From Eutreptiella sp. 'Long Island Sound 2002' (Eukaryota > Euglenozoa > Euglenophyceae > Eutreptiales > Eutreptiaceae): a stretch of 64,000 bases of DNA. The translations under genes and the position numbers were made by a program. This document shows, piece by piece, positions 62,131 through 64,000 of this stretch. A model generated the notes under the pieces. The model was not told the origin of the DNA, made no database searches, and worked only from the letters and a program-made list of their open reading frames with translations. Position 1 is the first letter of the stretch. Every line of letters starts with the position of its first letter. Where the stretch lies: the NCBI GenBank assembly GCA_964036045.1, contig OZ038391.1:43287621-43351620 (forward strand), given 5' to 3'.

Positions 62131-62916
62131 ATAATGTTTTTACTAGTTTTTACCACAGACCCCATTACCATCTCCAATTTCTGTTCACACCGACATCTCC
62201 TAGAGTTCACGGGCTACCTTGTAGCTAGTTCCCCACATGGCGCCCACACCAAGATCTGGGCTGAAAACCTCCTTCCACTTGATGACCTGGGTTGGTGGGT
62301 TCCCCATGCTTCACGACGCAATGGCGACTCACCACCACGATCAATGGATAACACACCATCGGCACCGCCAATGTCCACGTAAGCCATTCCACTGGGGCTC
62401 CCAAGTGTTGTGGACGTCTCGATGAGTTCACGTTGGATTATCTTTGCACAGGATGCTGCAGCCACTAGTTGGTTAAGGGTGGTGGCTACCCTGAAGCACG
62501 TCTGGCCTACATGGCGCTGTCTAAGTACCGTCTTCCTTGACTGATGGTTGGATAGTAACGTGCCCCTTGTTCCATAACTACGTGATTTCGATCTTTGGGG
62601 GAATGTTTGCCCGGCGCGCTACTTTTCTATTAACTATCCCGACTTCAGCCCCACATTTACCCTCTCATGGAGAAGCCCCCCAAGTAGACCACGTTGCGCA
62701 GCACACCTTCCCTACAAAGCACGTTGCATAATAAAGCAATATCCGCGAATTCAACAAGTCCAAATGTCATTTGTATTGTACTTAACAAACAATATTGGTC
62801 CCACAAGTGTGGGTGTTAATACATTTAGTACAATAGTGCTCCTTACACTATCACAAGCTGCAACGGTGGAGCGCTTCTGGCAACAACACACACACACTTT
62901 TGCCTCATCCTCTGCC
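62131..62916. other. No gene seen
   Basis: Mixed sequence downstream (in transposase sense) of the DDE fragment. It probably contains the rest of the element's 3' region, but no terminal inverted repeat was found by eye. Confidence 0.35.
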
Positions 62917-63324
62917 TCATCTTGCGTGGCGGCCGAGTTGCTTTGGTGGTCCAAACATGAGGCGGGACATGCTCCCATGGTCCGTAGGGGGGGGGGGGGT
63001 GACGGACTTGGCCTCCGGATGTAAAAGTGTGTTAAAATGCAACAAAATACGGACTGACTGGTGCAACTCATTGGGGCCGCCACGCCAGATGTTCCTAACC
63101 AAACCCCAATGCCATGGCCGAGCCAACGGCTGCTCAATGCGTGCCCTATACCACCCGTGCACGTCATTGTAACATTGCTGGCGGGCTGTCAAAATGCCAT
63201 TCTTTCTTCCAATGAATGGCACAATGACATGAATCTGGCCTTTGTAAGCACCATCATGGCCCCCAACTTCGAAATCAAAGAAATCACCTTGGGTACAAGA
63301 AGGTCCATACCCATCCCAAATCAA
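62917..63324 (-). pseudogene. DDE_Tnp_4 (Harbinger/IS5-like) transposase C-terminal fragment
   Basis: The minus-strand frame reads DFEVGGHDGAYKGQIHVIVP, then NGILTARQQCYNDVHGWY, then RARIEQPLARPWHWGLVRN and LHQSVRILLHFNT. This is the usual end of DDE superfamily endonucleases of the DDE_Tnp_4 type: a DGAY strand with the second Asp, a 'FN-x-H-x-x-x-R' helix, and the R-x-x-E helix with the catalytic Glu. The first Asp and the N-terminus are absent in this frame, and the last ~40 codons are readthrough. It is a decayed cut-and-paste transposon or an exon of one. Confidence 0.7.
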
Positions 63325-63384
63325 AACATGTGCTGATGCCCCGTGGATTCAGAGGTTGTCCCGGTTTCCTCAATAGCACCGGAA

Positions 63385-63470
63385 GGTTGGGGCCCAAAAA
63401 AGGGCGGAAATGCTACGTCACCCCTACATTGTCGGGGGTCCCCAACAAAGGGCACAAAATCAGAAGTCAA
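63385..63470. repeat. Isolated piece of the ~110-bp repeat
   Basis: GGGGCCCAAAAAAGGGCGG, GCTACGTCACCCCTACATT and GGGGGTCCCCAACA match the array at 61.43-61.88 kb. The pieces bracket the transposase fragment. Confidence 0.8.
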
Positions 63471-64000
63471 AACCTACGCTAGGGGTCACAATGGTGTCCC
63501 TAGTATCTCAAAGTATGGGTCTCTAGTACAGCCAGACGCCCAAACAGCTGCACTACGCTAAGTGCGCCCCCTTAGTGCACCCCCTAAAAGGCCACCGCTG
63601 GGGCACGGGTCAAAAAAAATGCCCGGTGCACTAACGTTCCCCCTTTGGGCTGGAATGTGCAACTCGACTGGAGGTCTGCACCTGTGACGCAGCCAAGATA
63701 CTAGCCCTGAATGGCCGATTCACTGCCGCAGTTCTTACCCTGCAGTTCTTACCCTGCTGACCACCGAATGTCCAGTTGGGGTCACCATGATTTGATATTC
63801 TCGAGATGGCAATTTGGCTGGATATGAGCTCCGAGGCTGGATGCTACTTGACTCGATGGCTGCCCACAACTCTGACAGCAAATGGAATCATGCTGGGGTG
63901 CCCCCTCGCTGGCTGCGCTGTATAGCGGTATTTTTTTGGGTATTTCGCAATTGGCTATTGTGGCGTATCACCTGGATGGGTTTTCCCCTTGCCCTTTTGG
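63471..64000. other. No gene seen
   Basis: Unique-looking mixed sequence with a short CAGTTCTTACCCTG direct repeat near 63.73-63.76 kb. No ORF with family features reaches the window end. Confidence 0.4.

Overview
This window looks like nuclear DNA from a eukaryote with a large, repeat-rich genome. The evidence is APE-type LINEs with RNase H, chromodomain Ty3/Gypsy (chromovirus) remnants, DDE transposase remnants, satellite arrays with nucleosome-sized units, GT-AG intron-like gaps between apparent exons, and no bacterial gene layout. Base composition switches sharply between GC-rich and AT-rich blocks. A microalga or other protist, perhaps of the green lineage, is my best guess, but nothing in the sequence fixes the taxon. 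Almost all of the window is mobile or repetitive; I see only one plausible host gene, and it is fragmentary.

Layout. 0-4.1 kb (minus strand): a long ORF ending in an AlkB-like 2-oxoglutarate/Fe(II) dioxygenase domain, followed by two short ORFs with overlapping stop and start codons. 4.2-7.6 kb: an uncharacterised, possibly transposase-like gene with one in-frame TGA, surrounded by six copies of an unusual GC-rich palindrome. 7.6-11 kb: GC-rich DNA without convincing genes. 11.1-16.8 kb (minus): a broken multi-part coding region carrying a RING-like zinc finger, a long Pro/Ala/Thr-rich part, a helical part and an Ulp1/C48-protease-like end. 16.9-20.2 kb: the 3' half of a LINE (end of RT, RNase H, CCHC knuckle) with an inverted RT fragment beside it. 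20.2-37.7 kb: a satellite zone with at least five tandem-repeat families, a chromovirus integrase/chromodomain fragment (21.6-22.05 kb) and tandemly duplicated exons of an OCA2/NhaD-like membrane transporter (32.6-34.1 kb).

38.85-46.8 kb and 50.83-60.83 kb are two copies of one segmental duplication. Each carries a LINE (ORF1, APE endonuclease, RT) interrupted at the same point by the same terminal-inverted-repeat DNA transposon. The LINE at 16.9-19.6 kb keeps the uninterrupted site, which shows an 8-bp target-site duplication. The second block cuts into a chromovirus integrase at about 50.82 kb, and its transposon has lost the right end to 2.3 kb of other DNA. 60.8-64 kb holds a tRNA-related SINE candidate, ~110-bp tandem repeats and a DDE_Tnp_4 (Harbinger/IS5-like) transposase fragment.

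Most interesting for follow-up: (1) the AlkB-like dioxygenase and overlapping ORFs beside a possible transposase and a palindrome family; (2) a RING-like plus Ulp1-like module directly downstream of a LINE RT/RNase H gene; (3) the nested-insertion history recorded by the empty site and the segmental duplication.
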